A stretch of 64,000 nt of DNA from WLMZ01 sp038227995 (GTDB lineage: Bacteria > Actinomycetota > Acidimicrobiia > Acidimicrobiales > Ilumatobacteraceae): assembly GCA_038227995.1 (NCBI GenBank), contig JBBRPP010000014.1:39281-103280 (forward strand), given 5' to 3'. The position numbers were made by a program, and so were the translations under genes. How positions within the stretch are numbered: position 1 is the stretch's first letter; each line of letters starts with the position of its first letter. Shown piece after piece: positions 34,498 through 42,936 of the stretch. The notes beneath the pieces are model-generated. The model was given only the letters and a program-made list of their open reading frames with translations. It searched no databases and was not told the origin of the DNA.

Positions 34498-35916
34498 ATG
34501 CAACTCGCCGTCCGCCTTCGGGCGTTCCTTCGCACCCGCCACGGTCGCAGCTTCGCGATCGTGGTCGGTGTTGCCTTCGTGTTGCGCCTGGTTTGGGGTC
34601 TGTGGACGATGCGAGCAGTGCCGAACACCGTCGGCGACGAGTACTCCTACTGGTACTACGGCAACGAGATGGCTCACTTCCGCGGGTATGTCGCCTACAA
34701 GGTCGTGCCCCGCAGCAATGGCTACAGCTTCGTCAGCAGCGGCAACGCGACGTCGTACTATCCGGTGGGCTGGCCGATGCTGCTCGGCATCGTGTACTGG
34801 TTCGGCCTGCACACGCCGCTTCCCGACAACCAGCCGAAGCTGACCGCGATCCTGCAGGTGTTGATGTCGACTGGATCGGTCGCGCTGGTGTACTTCATCG
34901 CCCGCAAAGCATTCCATCACCGCACGGCGCTGATCGCGGCCGGGATCGTGGCCCTGTTTCCGAGCCTCATCGCCGAGGTCGGCACGTACTCGATCGAGAC
35001 CTCGTTCATCTTCTTCATGCTGATCGCGATGGCGATCGTGGTCGATCACGATTGGGCCGCCGGGCCGATGTCGACGAAGCGATTGCTCTGGTTCGGCCTC
35101 GCACTCGGCTGGTCGGCCGTCGTCCGACCGTTCTCGCTGCCGTTGCTGTTGGCCTTGGTGGTCGCCGTGTGGTGCGCGGGCCGCGGTTGGCGCCAGGCGC
35201 TCCGTCATCTCGGCTGGACGCTGCTCGTGATCGGCGTCGTGCTGGTGCCGTGGACGATTCGCAACGAGGTCCGCTTTCACCGCCTGGTCCCCTTCTCGAA
35301 CAATCTCGGCGACACGCTGTGTCTGTCGCGCTACGTCGGCTCCAACGGTGGGTTCGCTTGGTCGGATCACCGATGGTGTGCGGACCACAACTTGCCGGAA
35401 GCCATTCGCAACCCGGCCAACACCAAGGCCGCGATCCACTTCATCCTCGACCACCCGGGCGAAGAGCTGCGCCAGACGCCCCTGCGGTTCAGGCTGATGA
35501 TGAACAACGACCATGCGATCTATGACGAGGTCGAGACCAACGGGTCGGGGATCACGTTCAGGCACGGTGTCCGTTCGGTCATGAACATCACGGCTGACTG
35601 GTACTTCCGGGTGGCCTGGATCCTCGGGCTCGCCGGCATCGGGCTCATGTTCCGGGGTTGGAAGCGCGACGCGCTGTTCGGCCCACGACGGGCATTGATC
35701 GCGATTCCCGCGCTGTTCCTGCTGTTGATCCCGATCGAGTTGTGGGGCAACCCGCGGTTCCACATCCCGCTGCTCCCGTACATGGCAATCGCTGCCGCCG
35801 CGAGCGTGTCGTGGGTCATCGATCGGTTGCAAGAACGCCGTTCGCCGACGTCTGTCGATGACCCGGATCAGGGGCCAGAGGTGCTCGACGGAACGATGAA
35901 AACCGCGGTCGGCTGA
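34498..35916 (+). CDS. ArnT/PMT-like GT-C glycosyltransferase
   Basis: A 472-residue membrane protein with about nine to ten helices. The first external loop reads TVGDEYSYWYYGNEMAHF; the Asp-Glu pair followed by Tyr is the hallmark of ArnT/PMT (GT39/GT83) enzymes. LFPSLIAEVGTYSIETSFIFF corresponds to the second conserved loop. Donors in this family are polyprenyl-phosphate sugars. The start ATG at 34498 has no obvious ribosome-binding site. The last 49 bp overlap tail-to-tail with the next gene on the opposite strand. Acceptor unknown. Confidence 0.8.
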   Translation: MQLAVRLRAFLRTRHGRSFAIVVGVAFVLRLVWGLWTMRAVPNTVGDEYSYWYYGNEMAHFRGYVAYKVVPRSNGYSFVSSGNATSYYPVGWPMLLGIVYWFGLHTPLPDNQPKLTAILQVLMSTGSVALVYFIARKAFHHRTALIAAGIVALFPSLIAEVGTYSIETSFIFFMLIAMAIVVDHDWAAGPMSTKRLLWFGLALGWSAVVRPFSLPLLLALVVAVWCAGRGWRQALRHLGWTLLVIGVVLVPWTIRNEVRFHRLVPFSNNLGDTLCLSRYVGSNGGFAWSDHRWCADHNLPEAIRNPANTKAAIHFILDHPGEELRQTPLRFRLMMNNDHAIYDEVETNGSGITFRHGVRSVMNITADWYFRVAWILGLAGIGLMFRGWKRDALFGPRRALIAIPALFLLLIPIELWGNPRFHIPLLPYMAIAAAASVSWVIDRLQERRSPTSVDDPDQGPEVLDGTMKTAVG

Positions 35917-37688
35917 CCCAGGTTCAACATCTCGTCGATTCTGCTCTGCACGTCCGGTGGCACACGCGGATCGGTCTCGACGCCGAACAGGTTCGTATCG
36001 ACAGTCGGCACCAGGTCATCGGCGTGCAGATGCATCAATGCTGCGATGACCTCGGTGCGCAGCGAGTCGTAGCGGGCATGTTGGGAAGCGCTGCGTGGGT
36101 CGAAGAAGGCGACCTCGACCGCATCGGCCCTCTTCTTCCATTCGTCGACGAAGGCGCCGGTTGCGAGATGGATCTCGGCCGTTGCCGTCGCCGGATCGAT
36201 GACACGCTGCTGGGTGATGGGCACGTGCTGGTAGTCGGACATGCCGACATGGAACCCGCGGCGGTCGAGTTCGTTCACCAGCCCATACGCCTGCGAGCCG
36301 AAGTAGGCGACATCGCTCCAGGTCACGATATATGTACCGGCCTTGCCGTCGGCCGCACCGGTTCCGTCCGTCAGCGCGGTGGCCGTCGGTCCGACGACGG
36401 CACCGAGTGGTCTCGACAGGTGGTTCTCCGGCGGCTTCAGGTGCGCCGCGCTGTACGAGAAGGCAAGCGTCGAGAGTCCGAGCAGAGTCGACGAGCCGAC
36501 GACGAACATCCGATCCGTGCGCGGCAGCCATTCGGGCGCGACCTGCCGCAGTCGCGCGACGACAGTCCACACCACGGCGAAGGTCGCGAGCGCCACGATG
36601 CCCCACGCCCAGAACGTCAGGTAGTACCAGACCTTGCCGAAGATGCGAGCCATCGCAACGACGGCGAGCAGGAACGACACACCGATCACGGCGTGGAGGT
36701 GGATCAACAGTCGGTAACGCATCCGGTATGCCGTCACGGCCGCGGCGATCCAGATCGCGAGGAACAGCAATCCCGGCAGCACCGATCCGGTGAGATCGAA
36801 GGACGCGACCTTGAAGTAGTCGCTGTGTCTGAACGCGCCACCGATCAGGCGAAACACGTTGAGCTGGCGAAGCAGCAGCTTCACACCTTCTCCGACGCCG
36901 ACGTTCTGTTCGGGCGGGTTGCGGAAGTAGTCACTCAGCATCGACAGGTTTCCGGGTGTGTGGCGTAACTGGTCGACGACCGGCGGCAGCCACAGGATCA
37001 CACCCACGCCCACGGAGATCAGCGTCCACCGCCGGATGTTCGGCATCTCGACGGCCTGGCCGACGCGGCCCCGAACGAGCAGCCAGCCGAGCAGCAACAC
37101 GCCCATCCCACCGACGAGACCCACGTATGGAACATGGGTCTGGGCGCAGATCGAGCCGGCGATGACGAAGGCCAGCACGGCGACCGAGTCGCCCTCGAGC
37201 AACGACCATGCCGCGAACAGCACCAGCAGCCACGGCACGACGGGGAGATACGGGTTCCACGGTTGGGTGAGGACATTCGCGCCGTAACCGCGGAGCACGA
37301 CCGCCACGAGCACGCCCGCAGCAATGACCATCCGCCGACCGCCGCGCCGGAACGCGAGGACGAGGACGAATGCCACCGTCACGATGTGGATCAGCGCGGT
37401 GCCGAGTTCGAGCGACCACGACGTCTCGCCGAGCACCCGATAGACGGGAGCGAGGAGGTAGAAACTGATCGGGCCCGGGTGGCTGCCCTGGTTCGGGATC
37501 GTGCCGATCCGCCCCGGAAGACCGACGAGAGGCGTGTGTCTCGTGCCCACATCACGCACCCGCAATTCGGTCATCGCCAGATCCAACACCGGCGACCAAT
37601 GCGTCCGGGTGAGGGCGATCAACGCGACCACCAGCGGTACGCACGTGATCGCCGTCAGGAGCAGGATCAGGCGCAGGTTCTTACGCAT
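35868..37688 (-). CDS. large polytopic GT-C-like membrane protein, paralog of the gene at 31244-33220
   Basis: A 606-residue membrane protein with about ten helices before residue 420 and a soluble tail. The first loop has MTELRVRDVGTRHTPLVG followed by SHPGPISFYLLAPVYRVLG and then LTQPWNPYLPVVPW, matching the arrangement in the 658-residue paralog. The tail contains a region rich in charged residues that may bind polysaccharide. Start ATG 37688 overlaps by 8 bp the stop of the GT4 gene upstream, so the two are co-translated. The 3' end overlaps the ArnT-like gene by 49 bp. Likely an envelope glycosyltransferase of unassigned specificity. Confidence 0.72.
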   Translation of the reverse strand: MRKNLRLILLLTAITCVPLVVALIALTRTHWSPVLDLAMTELRVRDVGTRHTPLVGLPGRIGTIPNQGSHPGPISFYLLAPVYRVLGETSWSLELGTALIHIVTVAFVLVLAFRRGGRRMVIAAGVLVAVVLRGYGANVLTQPWNPYLPVVPWLLVLFAAWSLLEGDSVAVLAFVIAGSICAQTHVPYVGLVGGMGVLLLGWLLVRGRVGQAVEMPNIRRWTLISVGVGVILWLPPVVDQLRHTPGNLSMLSDYFRNPPEQNVGVGEGVKLLLRQLNVFRLIGGAFRHSDYFKVASFDLTGSVLPGLLFLAIWIAAAVTAYRMRYRLLIHLHAVIGVSFLLAVVAMARIFGKVWYYLTFWAWGIVALATFAVVWTVVARLRQVAPEWLPRTDRMFVVGSSTLLGLSTLAFSYSAAHLKPPENHLSRPLGAVVGPTATALTDGTGAADGKAGTYIVTWSDVAYFGSQAYGLVNELDRRGFHVGMSDYQHVPITQQRVIDPATATAEIHLATGAFVDEWKKRADAVEVAFFDPRSASQHARYDSLRTEVIAALMHLHADDLVPTVDTNLFGVETDPRVPPDVQSRIDEMLNLGQPTAVFIVPSSTSGP

Positions 37689-38874
37689 GGCGGGCCGTGG
37701 GATACCGCGTCGCCTTGCGTTGGGCGACTCGCAATGCCTCGCCGTGCAGCGCCGCCATCACGCCCAACGCGGATGCCTCCCATGTCAGAGTTCGCGCCCG
37801 CGCCAAAGCGGCTGCACCCATCGCCGTGCGGCCGGCATCGTCGAGCAAGACGTCGGCCATGGCATCGCCGAGATGTTCGAGATCGGCGAGCACTCCGGTC
37901 GAGCCGGCGATCACGCTGCACCGGTGACCACTGATGTCGGTGACGACGGCTGGTGTGCCGCACGCTGCGGCCTCGGTCACGGTGAGGCCCCAACCTTCGG
38001 CCAGCGACGCGCTGCTGACGACCCACGCCTGCCGATAGAGATCGAGCAGTGCCTGTTCGTCGAGCCGACCCGCGAGCGTGATCCACGAATCAGCGTCATT
38101 GGCGCGGATCATGCCCTCGATGTGCGAGCGTTCGGGCCCTTCACCGACGATCGTCAGACGCATGTTGGGCACCCGTTCGTGGGCGACGATCGCCGCTGCG
38201 ACGAGCTGGTCGAAACGCTTCACTGGCGCCAAGCGGCCGACGCCGATCACCAACGGCTCGACCGAGCGCACACCGCCGGGCTGGAAGAAGGGCTCGACAC
38301 CATTGGGCACCGCCGTCACGAGGTCGGGATGGAAGCCGATCGCGATCAGCTCGTCCCGGGTGGCTTCCGACGGCGTCAACGTTCTCGTCCTGCGGTACAG
38401 CGGGGGCGCGAGCCGCGTCTCCATCAGCCTGCCGGCCGCCGCGAACGGCCCCGGCAGCAACTGGTTCCACATCGGGCCATGGACATGATGCAGGAACATG
38501 ATCCGCGGCTTACGACACCACAGTGGGCTGAGCCAGGGCACGCCGTTCCACACCTCGACCAGTGCGTCGAACGGGCCCATCCGGCCGACGATCTCCGAGG
38601 CGACCGCGCGCGGATACACGCTGTATCGACTCCCCCGTCGGACGACGTCGTAGCCCGATCGATGCGCGGTCGATGGCTGGCCGACGGCAGCAGACGTCCG
38701 ATGCACCACCTGCAAACCGGCCTCGGCAAAACGGCTCATGAACTCGTGCGCGTGCAACTCCGAGCCGCCGGCGTCATCGTCGTCGAGGTCGCGCCAGGCG
38801 AGGACGTGCAGCCGACGCACGCCGAGATCGGCCAGTTTGGCGACGTATTCGTCGATCTCGGGAGATGAGCTCAT
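37681..38874 (-). CDS. GT4 family glycosyltransferase
   Basis: A 397-residue GT-B fold retaining glycosyltransferase. The N-terminal half carries GGSELHAHEFMSRFAEAG (acceptor-side glycine/His loop) and the C-terminal half VIGVGRLAPVKRFDQLV and SLAEGWGLTVTEAAACGTP, where the two Glu residues form the E-x7-E donor-site motif. It is cytoplasmic and probably uses a nucleotide sugar. ATG 38874 is immediately preceded by the stop of a 13-codon leaderless ORF (ATGA). Downstream it overlaps the 606-residue membrane protein gene by 8 bp. Sugar specificity unknown. Confidence 0.87.
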   Translation of the reverse strand: MSSSPEIDEYVAKLADLGVRRLHVLAWRDLDDDDAGGSELHAHEFMSRFAEAGLQVVHRTSAAVGQPSTAHRSGYDVVRRGSRYSVYPRAVASEIVGRMGPFDALVEVWNGVPWLSPLWCRKPRIMFLHHVHGPMWNQLLPGPFAAAGRLMETRLAPPLYRRTRTLTPSEATRDELIAIGFHPDLVTAVPNGVEPFFQPGGVRSVEPLVIGVGRLAPVKRFDQLVAAAIVAHERVPNMRLTIVGEGPERSHIEGMIRANDADSWITLAGRLDEQALLDLYRQAWVVSSASLAEGWGLTVTEAAACGTPAVVTDISGHRCSVIAGSTGVLADLEHLGDAMADVLLDDAGRTAMGAAALARARTLTWEASALGVMAALHGEALRVAQRKATRYPTARHA

Positions 38875-38912
38875 GCCGCGCGCACGCCGCTGGTCAGCTC
38901 CCCGAGTCCCAT
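38871..38912 (-). CDS. putative leaderless 13-codon upstream ORF
   Basis: ATG 38912 begins MGLGELTSGVRAA, whose TGA overlaps the GT4 start in an ATGA. A TACGCT box ends 8 nt before it. The small ORF contains GGGGAG but that lies about 30 nt from the GT4 ATG, too far to act as its ribosome-binding site. The arrangement repeats that at 31221-31247 and suggests leaderless initiation followed by reinitiation. Confidence 0.45.
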   Translation of the reverse strand: MGLGELTSGVRAA

Positions 38913-38920
38913 GGCCGACC

Positions 38921-38926
38921 AGCGTA
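38921..38926 (-). promoter_or_regulatory. -10 box upstream of mini-ORF and GT4 gene
   Basis: TACGCT ends 8 nt before ATG 38912. It predicts an mRNA starting at the mini-ORF. Confidence 0.5.
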
Positions 38927-38969
38927 GAAGACAAATCGAGCCCTCCCCCGCCTCGACCGGAAAAGCCCC

Positions 38970-38975
38970 TAGCAT
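38970..38975 (+). promoter_or_regulatory. -10 box of membrane gene at 38984
   Basis: TAGCAT ends 8 nt before GTG 38984, supporting that start and a leaderless mRNA. Confidence 0.5.
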
Positions 38976-38983
38976 CACTGCCT

Positions 38984-40822
38984 GTGTCAGCGCCCGGTGC
39001 CCCTGCAGAGCTGACAAGCAACCCGGATACCCGCGTCGACACCGGCATCGACCCCAACCTGGACGCCACCCACCGGGCCTTCGTGTTGGGCGACCGGTTG
39101 TTCCGGCGACTGTCGCTGCCCGACATCTCATGCCTCGCACTCGTGGTTGCCGTGATCGCGCTGCCCTTGCGCGGGCTGTACGCCGCGACCGGCAGCTCGA
39201 TGGAGGAAGCGTTCATGCTCGTCTTCCCGGCGCGACTGCGCGAGGGCAAGATCCCGAACGTCGACTTCCTGCACCTCTACGGACCCGGGTCGCTCGACGT
39301 TCTCGTCGGCTGGTACGGGTTGTTCGGTCATTCTCTCGCGAGCGAACGCACCTTCGGTCTGCTGCAGCACCTCGGCATCATCTTCGGCATCTACGCGCTC
39401 ACGCGGGCGTGGGGACGTGTGGCCGCGACGACGTGTGCCATCGCCTGCACGCTGCTGGTGTTGACACCGATCGGGCTGTCCGCGCTCGCGTGGGAGGGCG
39501 GTGTCGCACTCGGATTGTGGAGCACCGTGTTCGCCGTCCGGGCGCTGCACCTCGCCGACCGCGTCGACGCAGCCGAACTGCGGGCAAGGGTCACCCGCAA
39601 CCTCGCTGTCGCCGGCATGCTCGCCGGCCTGGCCCTCTGCTATCGACCCGACCTGATCATCGCCCTCGGGCTCGCGCACGGCTGGCTGCTGCTCCGCCGC
39701 CGCCGCTCGTGGCGCCCACTCGGCATCGGTTTCGCCGCCGGGTTGATCCCACTCGTCATCCACCTCGTCGTGGCCGGTGTCGGCCCCAGCTTCCGGGGCA
39801 TGGTGCTCGACCCCGTGCTGCACCTTCGTCCGGGACGCCAACTGCCCCATCCGCCGAGCTGGAGCGTGATCGACGGGGCACTCCAGGCCGTCGCCGAAGG
39901 TTCGCCACCGTGGTGGCGCGTCCCGGCATTGAGCGCCAACCATCAGCTGTTCATCTGGTTCTTCGCGACGTTCATCGTTGCCGTCGGCACGGTCTTGGTC
40001 GCCAACCGCAGCCTGAAGTCGGGCAACGCCGGCCGTCGCGGTTCGACCCTGATGATCGGGGCGCTGTTCGGCCTCGGCATCACGCCCCAGGCCTGGCAGC
40101 GGCCGGACTCCACCCATCTCGCGTGGGTCGTGTGCATCTGCTTCGCGCTCATCCCGGTCACGTTGATCGAGATCATCCAGCGCCGTGTGCCGCGTGTCGG
40201 TCACCGTCCTCGCACACTGCTGGCGATCGGTGCGATCGCGGCTGTCTTCCTCGTCGTCTGCCCGTTCTTCACGTATCGCGCCTACCTGCTTCAGACGCGC
40301 GTCAGCGTCGGCAACAAGCGGTATCCGTTCGAGGTCAAGTACCGCGGCCGCGAGTTCTGGATGGGCAACCCCGAGCTCGCGATCTCGTCGAACGCCGTCA
40401 TCGCCGACCTCGCCCGGATGACGAAGCCGGGTCAGCGCCTGCTGGTCGGGCCGGCAGACCTCAGCCGCACCATCTACAGCGACGTGATGTTCTATTACAT
40501 GTTCCCCGAGCTCGTCCCGGCCACGTACTACATCGAGATGGATCCGGGTCTGGCCGACAAAGCGGGTTCGTCATTGGCCAACGACGTGAAGTCCGCCGAT
40601 TGGCTGATCCTCACCAATTTCTGGACCGGCTGGAACGAGCCCAATGCATCGTCCGATTTCGGCTCTGATGCACCGAATCAGGTCGTCGCCCACGACTTCT
40701 GCCTCGTCGGCAACTACGAGCAGGCGCTGGTCCTGCTCTATCACCGGTGCACCACGGGCGACGGCGTCAGCCCAGCGGAAGTCGGCGAAAGATCGGCGAA
40801 GGTACGTGCCGCAGGAGGCTGA
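38984..40822 (+). CDS. polytopic GT-C-like membrane protein
   Basis: A 612-residue membrane protein with about ten helices between residues 50 and 430 and a soluble C-terminus of about 160 residues. The first loop is SSMEEAFMLVFPARLREGKIP followed by FLHLYGPGSLDVLVGWYGLFG; the Glu pair and the YGPG turn resemble GT-C transferases and the neighbouring paralogs loosely. Start GTG 38984 is supported by a TAGCAT box 8 nt before it; the frame is open from 38738 but the upstream part is antisense to the GT4 leader. It ends with a 56-bp tail-to-tail overlap with dprE2. Function unassigned; a role in arabinan assembly is inference from position. Confidence 0.72.
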   Translation: MSAPGAPAELTSNPDTRVDTGIDPNLDATHRAFVLGDRLFRRLSLPDISCLALVVAVIALPLRGLYAATGSSMEEAFMLVFPARLREGKIPNVDFLHLYGPGSLDVLVGWYGLFGHSLASERTFGLLQHLGIIFGIYALTRAWGRVAATTCAIACTLLVLTPIGLSALAWEGGVALGLWSTVFAVRALHLADRVDAAELRARVTRNLAVAGMLAGLALCYRPDLIIALGLAHGWLLLRRRRSWRPLGIGFAAGLIPLVIHLVVAGVGPSFRGMVLDPVLHLRPGRQLPHPPSWSVIDGALQAVAEGSPPWWRVPALSANHQLFIWFFATFIVAVGTVLVANRSLKSGNAGRRGSTLMIGALFGLGITPQAWQRPDSTHLAWVVCICFALIPVTLIEIIQRRVPRVGHRPRTLLAIGAIAAVFLVVCPFFTYRAYLLQTRVSVGNKRYPFEVKYRGREFWMGNPELAISSNAVIADLARMTKPGQRLLVGPADLSRTIYSDVMFYYMFPELVPATYYIEMDPGLADKAGSSLANDVKSADWLILTNFWTGWNEPNASSDFGSDAPNQVVAHDFCLVGNYEQALVLLYHRCTTGDGVSPAEVGERSAKVRAAGG

Positions 40823-41528
40823 ACACCGGGCGCAGCACCGCCGGTGCCCATACGATTCGCTTGCCCTTGACCAGGCCGTCGACCGTCACCTCGGCCACCT
40901 TTTCGGGGGTCGTCGCGAACGGAGCGGCCTTCATCCCCGCCGTCATCGCCGAGTGAACGAATCCGGGGCGAACGATCAGCACGCTGGCGCCGCTGCCGTC
41001 CAGCGAATCGCCGAGACCCTGGGCGAACCCGTCGAGGCCGGCCTTCGACGAGCCGTAGACGAAGTTCGCCTTGCGCACTCGTTCGCCGGCGACGCTCGAC
41101 AACACGATCAGACAACCGTGCCCCTGCTTGCGCAGCTGGGCAGCTGATGCAAGGCCGACGCTGACCGAGCCGGTGTAGTTGATGGTCACTGCTGTCGCGG
41201 CTGCTGCCGGGTCGGCATCGAAGTCGGACTGCTCGCCGAGCACGCCGAACGCCATCACGATCACATCGATGTCACCCACGTCGGCGGCGACTCGCTCCAC
41301 CAACGCGACGTGCTCGTCGAACGACGTCGCATCGAACGCCACCGCGCTCGCCGTCACTCCACCGACCGACAGCTCGGCGACCGTCGCGGTCGAGGCCTCG
41401 GGATCGCGGACAGCGAGCACGACGTGCCGCAACGCCGGAGAGATGAGCTTGCGCACGATCGCCAGCCCGATGTCGCTGGTGCCGCCGAGGAGCAGGATGG
41501 TCTGAGGTTGGCCGAATGAGTTCTGCAT
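40767..41528 (-). CDS. dprE2: decaprenylphosphoryl-2-keto-beta-D-erythro-pentose reductase
   Basis: A 253-residue classical SDR that reduces the keto intermediate made by DprE1 to decaprenyl-phosphoryl arabinose. It aligns with mycobacterial DprE2 by memory along its length: NPQTILLLGGTS-like start (here QPQTILLLGGTSDIGLAI), INYTGSVSVG, SSVAGERVRKANFVYGSSKAGLDGF with the Tyr-x-x-x-Lys pair, VRPGFVHSAM, and KGKRIVWAPAVLRPV ending in LRHVPSPIFRRLP. The start ATG at 41528 is 42 bp after the dprE1 stop. It overlaps the membrane gene at 38984-40822 on the other strand by 56 bp. Confidence 0.95.
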   Translation of the reverse strand: MQNSFGQPQTILLLGGTSDIGLAIVRKLISPALRHVVLAVRDPEASTATVAELSVGGVTASAVAFDATSFDEHVALVERVAADVGDIDVIVMAFGVLGEQSDFDADPAAAATAVTINYTGSVSVGLASAAQLRKQGHGCLIVLSSVAGERVRKANFVYGSSKAGLDGFAQGLGDSLDGSGASVLIVRPGFVHSAMTAGMKAAPFATTPEKVAEVTVDGLVKGKRIVWAPAVLRPVFSLLRHVPSPIFRRLPLG

Positions 41529-41570
41529 GGTTGTCCTTGGTTCGTCGCGCGGGCGCGTCGGGGGAATTGG

Positions 41571-42923
41571 TCAGTCGAGCAAGCCGAGTCGACGGCCGAG
41601 ATCGCTCTGCCACACCCGATCCGGATCTGCCTCGTTGCGGATCGCCTGCCACTCGGCCAACCGAGGGTAGCCACGCTTGATCGCCATCGGGGTCGTGTGC
41701 GAATCCTTGGCCATGTAGTGCCGGCCACCGGCGTCGAGCACCACGCAGTCGAGCTCGTGCAGCAGCCCGTTCAAACCCTTGGTCCCCGACGGGATGTCGA
41801 GCGTCAGCGTCCAACCCGGAGCGGGGAAGCTCAGCGGCGACGGATTGGCCGCGCCGAAGCGTTTGAGCACCGTCACCGGGCTCGATGCACCGGACGCAGC
41901 CAAGCGCTCGATCACTGTGCGCAGTGCCGACTCTTCGCCGAAGGGCACCAGGATCTGGTACTGGACGAAGCCGCGCGGCCCGTATCCCCGGTTCCAGTTG
42001 GCGATCATGTCGAGCGGGTGGAAGTAGTGCGGGATCGACTGCAACTCGTCACGGCGATACATCGGTGACTTGCGGAACCAGACCTCGTTGAAGGCTTTGG
42101 TGGTGAGCGCATTCACGCCGCTCATCGGGATGACTGGCGGGACGCTGATCAACGTGTCGGCGTGGTATGCCAATGGCGTTTCGGCAGCAGGTCCGGTCAA
42201 TTGATCGAGACGGGCGTGGTCGCCGCGCGACAGGATGCTGCGTCCGAGGTGGCGGCCTTTGGCCATCAGGTCGATCCACGCCACGGCGTACCGGTAGAGG
42301 TGGTCGCCCTCTTCCATCAGGGTCAAGATGTGATCGAGGTCGTGTGCCCGAGTTGTGTCGACAATGCACAGACTGGACTCGATCGGCAACACTCCGAAGG
42401 TCGCCTCGAGCACGATCCCCGTGAGGCCCATTCCGCCCATCGTGGCCCAGAACAGCTCAGCGTGCAGCGTGGGGGTGAGCACAACGGTGGACCCGTCGGC
42501 CTTCAACAGTGTCATCGAGCGGACGTGGCTCCCGAACGAACCCTCGCCATGGTGGTTCTTGCCGTGGATGTCACTGGCAATTGCTCCGCCGATGGTGACG
42601 AATCGCGTGCCGGCCGTGACCGGGACGAAGTAGCCGCGCGGCACGAGGACGCGCAACAGATCGTCGATGCTGACGCCGCCGCCGACCGTGACCTCGTGCG
42701 CCACGGGATCGAGTACGGCCTCGGCCGCATCACCGGCCAGGCGCATCACCAATCCGCCGCCGTTCTGCGCCGCGTCGCCATAGGACCGGCCCAGCCCACG
42801 AACCAACGCGCCTCGAGCTGGCGCAGTCGCGACCGCTTCGGCGACATTGTTGCGGCTGACCGGGAGCAGTCTCGCTCCGCTGGGGGCGGTCCTGCCCCAA
42901 CCGGTCAATCTCGACATCTGCAC
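41571..42923 (-). CDS. dprE1: decaprenylphosphoryl-beta-D-ribose 2'-oxidase
   Basis: A 450-residue FAD enzyme that oxidises decaprenyl-phosphoryl ribose. It matches mycobacterial DprE1 throughout: LTGWGRTAPS, RGLGRSYGDAAQNGGGLV (FAD binding), DIHGKNHHGEGSFGSHVRSM, NRGYGPRGFVQYQ and YMAKDSHTT, whose Lys (406) corresponds to the essential Lys418. At the site of mycobacterial Cys387, the residue bound by covalent benzothiazinones, this protein has Thr (about residue 374, in GWTLTLDIP). Start GTG 42923 has a TAGCCT box 7 nt upstream; ATG 42917 two codons in is the alternative. It follows the methyltransferase gene after 10 bp. Confidence 0.95.
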   Translation of the reverse strand: MQMSRLTGWGRTAPSGARLLPVSRNNVAEAVATAPARGALVRGLGRSYGDAAQNGGGLVMRLAGDAAEAVLDPVAHEVTVGGGVSIDDLLRVLVPRGYFVPVTAGTRFVTIGGAIASDIHGKNHHGEGSFGSHVRSMTLLKADGSTVVLTPTLHAELFWATMGGMGLTGIVLEATFGVLPIESSLCIVDTTRAHDLDHILTLMEEGDHLYRYAVAWIDLMAKGRHLGRSILSRGDHARLDQLTGPAAETPLAYHADTLISVPPVIPMSGVNALTTKAFNEVWFRKSPMYRRDELQSIPHYFHPLDMIANWNRGYGPRGFVQYQILVPFGEESALRTVIERLAASGASSPVTVLKRFGAANPSPLSFPAPGWTLTLDIPSGTKGLNGLLHELDCVVLDAGGRHYMAKDSHTTPMAIKRGYPRLAEWQAIRNEADPDRVWQSDLGRRLGLLD

Positions 42924-42930
42924 GGGCTGC

Positions 42931-42936
42931 AGGCTA
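42931..42936 (-). promoter_or_regulatory. -10 box of dprE1, over the methyltransferase stop
   Basis: TAGCCT ends 7 nt before GTG 42923, and its TAG is also the stop codon of the methyltransferase gene. It would give dprE1-dprE2 a leaderless internal promoter. Confidence 0.5.

Noticed and set aside
39128..40204. 358-codon minus-strand frame opposite the membrane gene at 38984
   Set aside because: Hydrophilic shadow of a membrane protein's codons, no start signals or motifs.
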